The notes beneath the pieces are model-generated. The model was not told the DNA's origin. It worked only from the letters and a program-made list of their open reading frames with translations, and ran no database searches. This document shows, piece after piece, positions 53,897 through 62,897 of a stretch of DNA of 64,000 bases. How positions within the stretch are numbered: the first letter of the stretch is position 1; each line of letters begins with the position of its first letter. The position numbers were made by a program, and so were the translations under genes. The DNA comes from Neptunitalea lumnitzerae (GTDB taxonomy: Bacteria > Bacteroidota > Bacteroidia > Flavobacteriales > Flavobacteriaceae): contig NZ_BRVO01000001.1 of assembly GCF_027924185.1 (NCBI RefSeq), positions 1,612,001 to 1,676,000 on the forward strand. The letters run 5' to 3'.

Positions 53897-54280
53897 ATGG
53901 CCATCACAAGAAATACAAAAGCACAAGAGGAGGTGTTAAAGCTTATGGAGCTAAGTAAGCATACGCTTACAGTAGATGAAATTTGTGAACTTGTTCCTCT
54001 TAAAGTGAATAAAACAACAGTGTATCGAATGCTAGAACGATTTGTTGCTGCGGGTAAAGTTCATTTTATTACAGATATTGATGGCAAAGCGCACTATGCT
54101 TTATGCAATTCTTGTAAAGAACATCATACGCTACATAATCATATTCATTTTCAGTGTACTGAATGTAATCATGTAGAATGCTTACCAACAAAAGTAGAAA
54201 TACCTGTATTACCCGGATACCAAATGGATGAAACACAGTTTTTAATTGTAGGGGTTTGTAAAGAGTGTAATGGAAAGTAG
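53897..54280 (+). CDS. Fur family metal-responsive regulator (probably Zur)
   Basis: 127 residues, short for the family but complete. Winged helix (~10-75, LTVDEICELVPLKVNKTTVYRMLERF), then the metal region HHTLHNHIHFQCTECNHVECL with the CxxC pair, and a second pair in CKECN at the end, which together form the structural zinc site. Context with a ZnuD-like receptor and His-rich lipoproteins favours Zur over Fur or PerR, but metal choice cannot be read from sequence. Confidence 0.85.
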   Translation: MAITRNTKAQEEVLKLMELSKHTLTVDEICELVPLKVNKTTVYRMLERFVAAGKVHFITDIDGKAHYALCNSCKEHHTLHNHIHFQCTECNHVECLPTKVEIPVLPGYQMDETQFLIVGVCKECNGK

Positions 54281-54293
54281 CTTTTATGTTTTT

Positions 54294-54770
54294 CTAAGAC
54301 TCTAATTTATCCAATTCTATTTGGTAGTCGTACTGTAAATCTTCATGTAACTTGGCTAGCGTATTTTTAATCATGCGTAGCTGTGTTTGATAGGTGTTTC
54401 TCAATACCGAGTTGCGGGTAAAGCTTGGCTTCATGGTGCGTAATTTTCTGCAAAAATAAAGCAGCAATACTACTTCAGTCTCTTTGTTTTGCGAATACCT
54501 AATGTACTTTTTAACTGCAGTTAAGATTTTTCTAACCCCTTTTTTAATAAGGTAATAATTCTTGGTGTTTAAGCCGTCAAATGCTTCATCTATAAATTCT
54601 TTTACGCTATCGATGTACCCCTGTTCGTTTTCGGCTTCAAAAAGTAAATAGGTAAGTAATTCTTTATTCTCTTTTTTAAACTTAGCCAGTCGCAAACAAA
54701 CTTGTAAAAGTTCGTCTTGCGAGTAGTAATTCAGTTCTTTTTTAATAGCAGCTACAGTAGCAGTATCCAT
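54294..54770 (-). CDS. Conserved helical protein of unknown function
   Basis: 158 residues, all-helical and basic, without signal peptide or TM helix. It begins MDTATVAAIKKELNYYSQDELLQVCLRLAKFKKENKELL. No family recognised with certainty; similar small cytoplasmic proteins are found next to Fur-type genes and FUSC genes in flavobacteria, to my recollection. Codon use and the RBS-free AT-rich leader are normal for the window. Converges on the Fur-family gene (13 bp between ends). Confidence 0.7.
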   Translation of the reverse strand: MDTATVAAIKKELNYYSQDELLQVCLRLAKFKKENKELLTYLLFEAENEQGYIDSVKEFIDEAFDGLNTKNYYLIKKGVRKILTAVKKYIRYSQNKETEVVLLLYFCRKLRTMKPSFTRNSVLRNTYQTQLRMIKNTLAKLHEDLQYDYQIELDKLES

Positions 54771-54937
54771 ATATGAAAATTTGAATTGCTAAAATACGTA
54801 TTTTGTTCAGAAGGTTTTAAAAGGGTCTGACCATAGGGTTGGTGGCTATAACTAAAATTAAGATTTCAATAACTGATATAAATACATGTTTATTCATTAA
54901 AAAGCTTCTTAACTTTGTGTCTTAAAAGTATACCTCG

Positions 54938-57052
54938 TTGAATCTGAATTTGAAAAAAATACATCAGCAACTTCGTGCATTATGGATTCAGAAGTTCTGG
55001 ACAAAACCTAATAACCTTTGGGCTTTAAAGGTGTTGGTAAGTATAGCATGTTTATTAATACCTTGTATTATAGCGGGCGAATCTTCTATAGGGGCTACCC
55101 TGTCTTTAGGGGTAGTGGCTATGGCACTTTCTGAAACCGATGTACACCCACGTGCAAAGCTAAAAGCGGTATTGGTAACCTACATAGTATTTGTGTTTGT
55201 AACCGCTATGGTAGAGTTGTTAAGGTTAAACCCATTAATATTTGGTATTTGGTTGGCTGTGTTTACCTTCAGTTTTACGTTGCTAGGTGGGTTAAGTGCT
55301 CGTTATCAAGGTATCACTTATGGTGCTATTTTAATTTCGGTATATACCATGTTGGGGGCAGGTTATGGCCATCCGTGGTACTTTCAGCCTATAGTAATGC
55401 CGTTGGGCGGTTTAATTTATGCCATTGTTTCTTTAGGTATTGCCTATGCACATCCGTGGCGTTTGTTAGAGGAACAAATATCTTTTGGATTTACCAAAAT
55501 GGCAGAATATGTGGCTTTAAAAGCCACATTGTTTCCAAGTACAAAGGATAATCAAGAAGAAATTAGAAATGAGTTAGCGCTTAAAAATATTGAAGTTTCT
55601 CAAAAAATAAATCAAATTAAGGCCGACTTGCACAGTTTTGCAGCAGCGTCTTCAGATAAGTCGTTACCACGAATTACCATATTTTTTGACCGATGGTATA
55701 AGTTGCAAGAAATACAACGTAGAGCAACTTCTAGCCATGAGGAGTATTATGTGTTAAGTGAACATGCCGAGAATGAGGAGCTGATTACGGGACTAGGACA
55801 AATGATGAAGGAAATAGCGAAGGCTATTCAACTATACGGAGATAGTATTCTTACAGAAACTACTTATGAGCACCCGGTAAGTTTAACATGGACCAAAAAG
55901 GCATTAACAGAATTGTTTCAGCGTAATAAAGAGAATCCGCAGTATAAGGCGATGTCTTTATTATTTAGTAATATATCTGAGTTAGAGCGTATCCTACAAA
56001 CCATAGATGATGAAACCTTGGTAACGGAAGCAGATGCTGCTAGTTTTAAAAAGAAACCTGCTTTAGTACCTTTAAAAAAGTTAGCCAATCCTAAGCATTT
56101 ACGCTTTAAGCATGCCATTCGCTTAATGCTATGTTTGGTAATTGGCTATGTGTTGAAATACTATTTTCAATTTGAGAAAGGAGACTGGATATTGCTTACT
56201 TCTATGTTGGTATTACAACAAACTTATTCGGCTACCAGACAACGTATTTTGTACCGTATTTTTGGTACCATTATAGGGGTGGTATTGGGTATTTCAATTG
56301 CGCATATAATATCTAATGTGCAGGGACAAATTATTGTATTGCTTATATCTGCGTATTTGTTTTTTAAATATGTTAGAACGGTATATACCATTGCAGTTAT
56401 TTTTATAACCACCTTTGTATTAGAGATTTTTGATATATTGGGTAATATAGGTGTGTTGGTTATGCAGCCAAGGTTAATAGATACCCTTATAGGTACGGCA
56501 CTTGCCTATATTTCTATAAGATTGTTATGGCCTAATTGGACGTACAAACAATTACCTGTACTTATAGAAACTGCCATAGGAAAAAATAAACGTTACTTTG
56601 ATGGTGTGTTTAAACAAGAGGTAGACTATGCTACGTATTTACATTACCAACGTACCGCTAATAATGCCGATAATCAATTAACAGAGGCGTGGCGTGGTAT
56701 GCGTTTTGAACCTAAGGGAAAACAGAAGTTGTTAGAGTCGGCACGTAACTTTACGTATTTTAATCACTCGTTATTATCTTATATTTCTGCTTTTGGTGCA
56801 CACCATTACAAGAATCCACTCTCTAAAGAAGAATATAATTATTGTAAGCAGATTTCGGCTTTGTTAGATGTAATACACGAAAACAAGAATTTGTTGTTGT
56901 CTAATTTTGAAGCACTCGATGCGCAATCTGCAAACCTTGTGGAAGAACTGAATAGTTTAAAAGAAACTTCAGAGTTAAAGAGTATTGTTATTTTGCATAA
57001 CATAGCAAAAATAACGCATGAGCTACTTTGGGAAACTAAAAGATTGAATTAA
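54938..57052 (+). CDS. FUSC family inner-membrane protein (YccS/YhfK-like)
   Basis: 704 residues with two membrane blocks of about five to six TM helices each (~28-170 and ~395-520) and two cytoplasmic parts. This doubled layout is typical of FUSC/aromatic-acid exporter-like proteins. The second block has KHAIRLMLCLVIGYVLKYYFQFEKGDWILLTSMLVLQQ and QRILYRIFGTIIGVVLG, the best-conserved segments. Probably exports organic acids or aromatics. The TTG start is the first in frame; the true start may differ by a few codons. Confidence 0.88.
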   Translation: MNLNLKKIHQQLRALWIQKFWTKPNNLWALKVLVSIACLLIPCIIAGESSIGATLSLGVVAMALSETDVHPRAKLKAVLVTYIVFVFVTAMVELLRLNPLIFGIWLAVFTFSFTLLGGLSARYQGITYGAILISVYTMLGAGYGHPWYFQPIVMPLGGLIYAIVSLGIAYAHPWRLLEEQISFGFTKMAEYVALKATLFPSTKDNQEEIRNELALKNIEVSQKINQIKADLHSFAAASSDKSLPRITIFFDRWYKLQEIQRRATSSHEEYYVLSEHAENEELITGLGQMMKEIAKAIQLYGDSILTETTYEHPVSLTWTKKALTELFQRNKENPQYKAMSLLFSNISELERILQTIDDETLVTEADAASFKKKPALVPLKKLANPKHLRFKHAIRLMLCLVIGYVLKYYFQFEKGDWILLTSMLVLQQTYSATRQRILYRIFGTIIGVVLGISIAHIISNVQGQIIVLLISAYLFFKYVRTVYTIAVIFITTFVLEIFDILGNIGVLVMQPRLIDTLIGTALAYISIRLLWPNWTYKQLPVLIETAIGKNKRYFDGVFKQEVDYATYLHYQRTANNADNQLTEAWRGMRFEPKGKQKLLESARNFTYFNHSLLSYISAFGAHHYKNPLSKEEYNYCKQISALLDVIHENKNLLLSNFEALDAQSANLVEELNSLKETSELKSIVILHNIAKITHELLWETKRLN

Positions 57053-57129
57053 CTAGAGGAGTTTACCTGCTTTTTATCATTTATACAGCTCATTTTATAT
57101 GTTATTTTTGAATATGTAAAAAGATAATT

Positions 57130-57618
57130 ATGGAGACTAATCACATACAAAACGAAATAGATTTACCAGAAAAAACAGAAATACGATATTCTACCTCTAC
57201 TAATAATTTGTTGTTAGCTGTTTCTTTAGGCTTTATGGTTGCAGGGGTGTACTTGCTTAAATCATATACAGATAAAGTGTATATGTTTTTCGGGTTCTTT
57301 TTAGTATTTCTAGGAGCGCATAGAACTTTTAAAAATTGGAAACGTATGCGCGATAAATCTCCAAAAATTGTTATTGATGATAAAGGGATAGCAACTTTTA
57401 ACAGCGGTTTTAACTCGTGGGAAAACATTAGTAATGAAGAGGTAGTAATGGAAATGGTGGGCAGGTCTAGTAAAGCTTGTTTAAAGTATAATTTTGGAGC
57501 AGCTGCAACTTGTGAAAAAATACTTATAGATGAGTTAGATGTTAGCTTTAAAGATTTAGAAGCTATGTTGCAAGAATACAGAATACGCAACAAAAACTTA
57601 ACAAAAAGTGAAAATTAA
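57130..57618 (+). CDS. Small membrane protein with PH-like cytoplasmic domain
   Basis: 162 residues. Two TM helices (~28-46 and ~52-68, LLLAVSLGFMVAGVYLL and VYMFFGFFLVFLGAH) and a C-terminal domain with PKIVIDDKGIATFNSGFNSWENISNEEV, a pattern seen in small bacterial PH-like/STM3941-type proteins. Function unknown. Begins a run of three small genes on the + strand. Confidence 0.7.
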   Translation: METNHIQNEIDLPEKTEIRYSTSTNNLLLAVSLGFMVAGVYLLKSYTDKVYMFFGFFLVFLGAHRTFKNWKRMRDKSPKIVIDDKGIATFNSGFNSWENISNEEVVMEMVGRSSKACLKYNFGAAATCEKILIDELDVSFKDLEAMLQEYRIRNKNLTKSEN

Positions 57619-57666
57619 CCAGATGGTTTAGCAGAGCAAAAATTTTTTACGATTTTTGTTTGTGTT

Positions 57667-58149
57667 ATGAGTAAAGCAACAAATAATAAAGTTAAGGTAC
57701 TGTTTAGGTATTTCAGTACTATTTTAGATAAAGACGTAGTGGAAACTATGTGGGCAGATATAGTAGACCCAAAGAAAAATGTGTTTAAATTAGATAATAT
57801 TCCTTTCTATGGGCCACCCATAGCACGTGACGATATTTTTATTGCAAAATATAGTGAGGAGGAAAAAAAGTTAATTTATCATAGAACTATAGAGTCTTCG
57901 GGTAATTCTATTGTTTTGGTAGTTGTGCTAAAAAAAGGGTTAGATAAAGAATTACTTAGAAATACGTTTAAAGATTTAAACTGTGAGTCTGAAGGTGTAG
58001 GCGATAATTATTTTTCTATGGAAATAAAAGAAAATGTAGATTATACCAAAATTAAAGATATACTACATAAGTTAGAACAAGGTGGGGTAATTAGCTACGC
58101 AGAGCCTTGTTTGTCTACAAAGCATAAAAAGGATATTTCAGACGAATAG
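57667..58149 (+). CDS. Hypothetical cytoplasmic protein
   Basis: 160 residues with no signal peptide or TM helix. KVLFRYFSTILDKDVVETMWADIVDPKKNVFKLDNIPFYGPPIARDDIFIAKYSEEEKKL suggests a DUF4265-like protein, an uncertain match. A tautomerase gene follows 18 bp later and may be co-transcribed. Confidence 0.65.
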   Translation: MSKATNNKVKVLFRYFSTILDKDVVETMWADIVDPKKNVFKLDNIPFYGPPIARDDIFIAKYSEEEKKLIYHRTIESSGNSIVLVVVLKKGLDKELLRNTFKDLNCESEGVGDNYFSMEIKENVDYTKIKDILHKLEQGGVISYAEPCLSTKHKKDISDE

Positions 58150-58167
58150 ATATTTAAAAATTAGCAC

Positions 58168-58395
58168 ATGCCGCATATACAAGTAAAGTTGATAGAAGGA
58201 AAATCGGAAGCATTAAAAAAGGAACTAGCAGAAGAGTTGGTAAAAACAGCAGAAAGAGTTTTGGGCAACAGAAATGAAGCCTTCTCTTTAAGCATTGAAG
58301 ATTTTTCTTCAGATGATTGGAAAACCAAGGTGTATCCTAAAGATATTATGGAACATAAAGATATTCTGTATAAAGAACCAGGGTATACTATGTAA
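58168..58395 (+). CDS. 4-oxalocrotonate tautomerase family protein
   Basis: 75 residues. MPHIQVKLIEGKS exposes Pro as the N-terminal catalytic base after Met removal, as the family requires, and the fold pattern EELVKTAERVLGNRNEAFSLSIEDFSSDDW fits. It should act as a small cytosolic hexamer or dimer; substrate unknown, and no meta-cleavage pathway genes are nearby. Confidence 0.9.
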   Translation: MPHIQVKLIEGKSEALKKELAEELVKTAERVLGNRNEAFSLSIEDFSSDDWKTKVYPKDIMEHKDILYKEPGYTM

Positions 58396-58403
58396 ATTTA
58401 TAT

Positions 58404-58436
58404 AATAGGGGTTGAGTTTTCAATCCCTATTTTTTT
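58404..58436. terminator. Bidirectional terminator between the tautomerase and esterase-like genes
   Basis: ATAGGGGTTGA and TCAATCCCTAT pair (one G-U) around GTTT, with T-rich sequence after it. It overlaps the stop of the convergent minus-strand gene. Confidence 0.75.
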
Positions 58437-59593
58437 ATGGAGTGTGTTGGGGTGCTATTTCTTATAAATATAAAGGCATCAAAATCTGTTGTTGTTTCTA
58501 TACCATACGGGTATTTCTCAGTAAAACCTCCACCAGCAAAATGAACTCTTTTTTTACTTTTCGGAATTTCATTAGTGGTAATAAAATAAATATCACTTGG
58601 TAAGGTTGCTAAATACCCTGATAAGTTTGATTTGTGAGCCTTTTCTATTTCAAATTTATGCAAAACATAGGTTTTCTTTTCATTACTATATTGAGTATCT
58701 ATAAAACTTCCTTTTTCAAATTCGGTACCTATGGCGTAATAGGCATTATTAAAAATATCTTTTAAGAATTTGCCTGATCTTGTATATCCTTTAGTAGTGT
58801 AAAATGAAACATGCCCATTGTGTGCTAAAAACAAACCTTTCGTTTGTGAATTTAAGGCATAGTAAGTTTCAATATTTTTGGCTAAAAATTGATCTCTTGC
58901 TTGTGCGTTTTCTTCTATTTTGTTTTGATTTTTTAAATCTAACTCAAGGTTTTGTAGCACGGCATCACATAATAGTTTTATGGTAGTGTTCTTAGAGTTT
59001 GCTTGTATGGAGGTTACTATGGGGGTTAGTGTTGTTCTATCTTCATATAAATTGTAACTTGATAAAAAAGGGGTTAGGTTTTTCTTTACAGTAGCATCTT
59101 TTATAAGTGCATAAAGTGTATTTATATTTTTGTGTGCTGTCTGCATGTCTACCCCTACAATAGAGATTTGTTGAGTGCTATGAGAAAGGTTATAATTTCT
59201 AATCCATTCAATAAAAGCACTCATCTCGGTAGTGGTAAACATAAATTGCCTGAGCTCTTTGGTTACAACACTAAGGGTATCGTTAGCACCTTTTACGTAT
59301 GCGTCTGCTCTTACGCAAGATCCAGGGTCAGTTTCTAAAAATAGCGTATTAAAATTATGTTCATTAACCAAGTAAGCAAACAAACGATGTCTCATTTTTA
59401 AAAATTCAGAAGTGCCATGGGTAGCTTCTCCAAAACCAATCAATTTTTTGTCTTTTATAAAACGGTCTAGTTGGTGAAGGTCCTTATTGTTTTCGTGAGT
59501 ATAGAGGTAACTGTTAATGGTAATGTACGATGAATTTTGACACCAGATTTTGGTAGTGATCAGTAGTGAAAAACAGATAAATAGAAGTCTCAT
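58427..59593 (-). CDS. Secreted erythromycin esterase family protein
   Basis: 388 residues with a signal peptide (MRLLFICFSLLITTKIWCQ). The family motif IGFGEATHGTSEFLKMRHRLFAYLVNEHNFNTLFLE contains the catalytic His and Glu, and a second His is in GLFLAHNGHVSF. Chromosomal members in this phylum are mostly of unknown natural role, so this need not confer macrolide resistance. Monocistronic. Confidence 0.9.
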   Translation of the reverse strand: MRLLFICFSLLITTKIWCQNSSYITINSYLYTHENNKDLHQLDRFIKDKKLIGFGEATHGTSEFLKMRHRLFAYLVNEHNFNTLFLETDPGSCVRADAYVKGANDTLSVVTKELRQFMFTTTEMSAFIEWIRNYNLSHSTQQISIVGVDMQTAHKNINTLYALIKDATVKKNLTPFLSSYNLYEDRTTLTPIVTSIQANSKNTTIKLLCDAVLQNLELDLKNQNKIEENAQARDQFLAKNIETYYALNSQTKGLFLAHNGHVSFYTTKGYTRSGKFLKDIFNNAYYAIGTEFEKGSFIDTQYSNEKKTYVLHKFEIEKAHKSNLSGYLATLPSDIYFITTNEIPKSKKRVHFAGGGFTEKYPYGIETTTDFDAFIFIRNSTPTHSIKK

Positions 59594-59684
59594 ATTTGTA
59601 AACTAAATAGTATTTAAATATAACGTAAAATTATACAAAATTATTAGAGAGCGAGACTTTGGGTATTTACCTAGGTTTAGCCTA

Positions 59685-60458
59685 CTATTCTAATAATCCC
59701 ATATCATCTTTTAAGTGAACACCTGATATTTTTTTAGTAAGCGAAGCATTCACTAAGTAAAATAATTTTTCAGACGCTTGAATAGGAGGGAGCCCCTTTA
59801 TTCTAATGTTACTAATGCAATTTCTAGATTCATCGGTAAGCCCTACTTCTGGGGCATAAGTAAAATAAGCGCTCATGCTATCAGGAGATGAAAGTCCTGG
59901 GCGTTCTCCAACTAGTATAATACTTAGTTTGGTTTCTAATAAAGCACCAATTTCATCTGAAAGGGCTACTCGTGCATTAGAAGCAAAAATAATAGGAGTA
60001 ATGGAGATATTGCCTTCCAGTAACTGGGGTATAAAATGATTTAAAAATTGTGCTGCATTTTCATTGACTGCAGCCGCTGAAAGTCCGTTACTTATTATAA
60101 TAGCAACATCTTTTTGTTTAGAAGTACATTCTTTTAGTTTTGTTTTACTAGGCTCATCTAAAAGTTTGCCAAGATCAGGACGTTTTAAGTAAACTTCCTT
60201 TGAAGTAGCTTGCGATGAGGTTTCAATGGTGTCTTTACATACTGGTTGTATGTTATCTTTTATTTTTTGTATTTCAAATGGGGTGAAGATAGCATCTCTA
60301 GCAGCAGCGTGGTCTGCCCTAAAGGCAAGTACTTCAGATAGCCTAATAGCAAATCCTGAGGTGGGCAGGTTTACTCTAGCAAACGTATAATCGTTTAGTT
60401 GGTCTTTTTTAAGAAGTCCAGATTCGGTTTGTATTTTCGGATGATTTTCAGAATTCAT
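59685..60458 (-). CDS. eutC: Ethanolamine ammonia-lyase small subunit EutC
   Basis: 257 residues from the ATG at 60458, 10 bp after the eutB stop; the frame is open further upstream inside eutB, but those residues lack EutC similarity. FARVNLPTSGFAIRLSEVLAFRADHAAARDAIF and VGERPGLSSPDSMSAYFTYAPEVG are EutC signatures; the second region binds adenosylcobalamin. With EutB it cleaves ethanolamine to acetaldehyde and ammonia. Confidence 0.93.
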   Translation of the reverse strand: MNSENHPKIQTESGLLKKDQLNDYTFARVNLPTSGFAIRLSEVLAFRADHAAARDAIFTPFEIQKIKDNIQPVCKDTIETSSQATSKEVYLKRPDLGKLLDEPSKTKLKECTSKQKDVAIIISNGLSAAAVNENAAQFLNHFIPQLLEGNISITPIIFASNARVALSDEIGALLETKLSIILVGERPGLSSPDSMSAYFTYAPEVGLTDESRNCISNIRIKGLPPIQASEKLFYLVNASLTKKISGVHLKDDMGLLE

Positions 60459-60468
60459 AGCAAGTGGG

Positions 60469-61785
60469 TTAAGAAGGTAAACGTTCATAAAGCCATTTTT
60501 CAAACTCGGGAGCCATGCGTAAATTGAGCAATTTTCTAATATAAGCTGCATCATGATACGAAGTAGATTGATAATTCAACATGATGTCATCTGCTCCGGG
60601 AACTCCAATTATATAATTACAGCCTGCGGTTGCTAAAAGCGTTAATAAATTGTCCATGTCGTCTTGGTCTGCTTCCGCATGGTTGGTATAACATATATCA
60701 ACTCCCATAGGTAGGCCCATTAGTTTTCCACAAAAATGATCTTCTAAACCGGCACGTGTTATTTGTTTACCATCATATAAATATTCAGGACCAATAAAAC
60801 CTACCACGGTATTTACCAATAAGGGTTTAAATTTTCTTGCCAAGGCATAAGAGCGTACTTCACATGTTTGCTGGTCTACCCCATGATGTGCATTGGCAGA
60901 TAACGAACTTCCCTGACCGGTTTCAAAATACATTACGTTGTTACTCACGGTACCACGCTTTAAAGAAAGTGCCATATGGTATGCTTCTTCTAAGATGCTT
61001 ATGTTTACACCAAAACTTTTATTAGTAGCTTCTGTACCTCCAATAGATTGAAAAACCAAATCAACTGGCGCACCTTTTTTCATAAGTGGCATCATGGTGG
61101 TAACATGACTTAATACGCAAGATTGAGTAGGTATTTCATTTTGTTGAATAATACCATCTAACATATGTAGTAATGCTTCAGTGGTTTTCAAATTGTCGGT
61201 AGCCGGATTGATGCCAATAACAGCATCTCCATTTCCTAAAAGGAGTCCGTCTAAAATTGCTGCGGCAATACCAGTGGCATTATCAGTTGGATGATTTGGC
61301 TGTAATCGGGTAGAGAACTGACCTTTTGCACCTAACGAGTTTCTAAAGGCTGTTGGTACTTCACATTTAGAAGCTACATAAATAAGGTCTTGGTTACGCA
61401 TAAGCTTACAAGTAGCAGCTACCATTTCGGGTGTTAGTCCTAAACTTATATTTTTTAATATTTGGGTAGTTGCAGCATCTGAAAGTAGCCAATCTCTAAA
61501 ATCGCCAACTGTTAGATGGCTTATAGGGTGAAAAGCACTTTCATTGAAATCATCTATAATTAGTCGTGATATTTCATCGGTTTCATAAGGTATCACTAGA
61601 TGGCTCAAAAAATGTTTTAGAGGTAATGATGCCAATGCGTATTGAGCAGCTACACGCTCTTTGTTATTAGAAGCTGCTATACCTGCTAGTACATCACCCG
61701 ACCTGTATGGAGTGGCTTTTGCTAAAAGCTCTTTTAGGTTATCAAATGAATAGGTTGTGTTACCAATGGTTTCTTTAAATGCCAT
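60469..61785 (-). CDS. eutB: Ethanolamine ammonia-lyase large subunit EutB
   Basis: 438 residues, close to the usual ~450. GLTPEMVAATCKLMRNQDLIYVASKCEV, GTVSNNVMYFETGQGSSLSANAHHGVDQQTCE and MDNLLTLLATAGCNYIIGVPGADDIMLNYQSTSYHDAAY are the family signatures, forming the barrel that holds substrate and the B12 radical. No microcompartment shell, transporter or acetaldehyde dehydrogenase gene adjoins, so this is a minimal cytosolic form that needs cobalamin from elsewhere. Confidence 0.95.
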   Translation of the reverse strand: MAFKETIGNTTYSFDNLKELLAKATPYRSGDVLAGIAASNNKERVAAQYALASLPLKHFLSHLVIPYETDEISRLIIDDFNESAFHPISHLTVGDFRDWLLSDAATTQILKNISLGLTPEMVAATCKLMRNQDLIYVASKCEVPTAFRNSLGAKGQFSTRLQPNHPTDNATGIAAAILDGLLLGNGDAVIGINPATDNLKTTEALLHMLDGIIQQNEIPTQSCVLSHVTTMMPLMKKGAPVDLVFQSIGGTEATNKSFGVNISILEEAYHMALSLKRGTVSNNVMYFETGQGSSLSANAHHGVDQQTCEVRSYALARKFKPLLVNTVVGFIGPEYLYDGKQITRAGLEDHFCGKLMGLPMGVDICYTNHAEADQDDMDNLLTLLATAGCNYIIGVPGADDIMLNYQSTSYHDAAYIRKLLNLRMAPEFEKWLYERLPS

Positions 61786-61938
61786 AAATTATTTAATGAT
61801 ACTCTAAAGCTAAGAAAAATAGTTAGTTATCTATTAGATTAATACATGTAAAAAGAATGATATCTCTAGGAGAGCTGTTTTATGTACAATAATTAGGGAT
61901 ATTTGTTTACATTAGGAATTTTATTACAATCAAATTTT

Positions 61939-62784
61939 ATGCAGGAAGATCAATCTAGCAACATATATATAATTTCTATCATACTTTATTTTTTAATTGC
62001 ATTTGTAATATTGTTAAACGCTTATAAACTGTTAGATTTTATTGCGTTTTATTTTTATAAAAAACCGTTTTTAATCCATTTTCCAGTTTTTTTAAAAGAA
62101 TTCAAGAACAATGTAAATAAAACGGTGATAGAAGGTAATTTTCCTGTATATAGATACCTGTCTCCTATAAAACAGAAAATATTTAATCACAGAGTAGTAA
62201 AGTTTATAGAGTGGAAGGAGTTTGTAGGAATGGATGGTATGGAAGTAACGGAAGAAATGAAAGTGCAAGTAGCTTCATGTGCTGTATTTTTATCGTTTGG
62301 AATGCGTTATTATGATATTCCTGCTATAGATACTATTATTATATATCCTGATGTATATTATAGTAACTTAAGTGATGCTTACCATAAAGGAGAGTTCAAT
62401 CCTATGCAAAGGGCTATTGTTTTATCATGGAAACATTTTTTAATAGGTTTTGAAGATAGTGATGATGGTATAAATTTAGGGTTGCATGAATTTAGTCATG
62501 CGTTGTTCTTTTCTAATTTTAGAGAGTCGAATACCAGCGCTGATATTTTTCAGGATGGATTAGAAAGTTTACAACAGATTTATATGAATGAGAGTAAACT
62601 TGAAGATCTTAAAAATATTGGTTTCTTAAGACCATATGGGTATAACAATTTTATGGAGTTTTTTTCTGTTTGTGTAGAAATGTTGGTAGAAAAGCCAATT
62701 GCTTTTAAGCAATATCATAATGAGTTGTATATGGTTATTATTAGAATGCTAAATTTTTCATTTATCGAGAAAAAAGGTAGATAA
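61939..62784 (+). CDS. MtfA-type (M90) zinc metallopeptidase with N-terminal membrane helix
   Basis: 281 residues from the ATG at 61939 (the frame opens at a TTG 36 bp earlier). One TM helix (~10-30, IISIILYFLIAFVILLNAY) then the MtfA domain: the zinc motif HEFSH in NLGLHEFSHALFF and DIPAIDTIIIYPDVYY. In enterobacteria MtfA binds the repressor Mlc and has aminopeptidase activity; no Mlc is expected here, so the role is unknown. Divergent from eutBC. Confidence 0.88.
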   Translation: MQEDQSSNIYIISIILYFLIAFVILLNAYKLLDFIAFYFYKKPFLIHFPVFLKEFKNNVNKTVIEGNFPVYRYLSPIKQKIFNHRVVKFIEWKEFVGMDGMEVTEEMKVQVASCAVFLSFGMRYYDIPAIDTIIIYPDVYYSNLSDAYHKGEFNPMQRAIVLSWKHFLIGFEDSDDGINLGLHEFSHALFFSNFRESNTSADIFQDGLESLQQIYMNESKLEDLKNIGFLRPYGYNNFMEFFSVCVEMLVEKPIAFKQYHNELYMVIIRMLNFSFIEKKGR

Positions 62785-62897
62785 TCTTTTTTTATTCTTA
62801 CAATTTGTAAATAACTATGCTACTTTTAGCTGATGTTGTGTTAAATTTCTTAATTTAGCGGCAATACACTTTTTTAAATTATAACTAACAATTCAAC

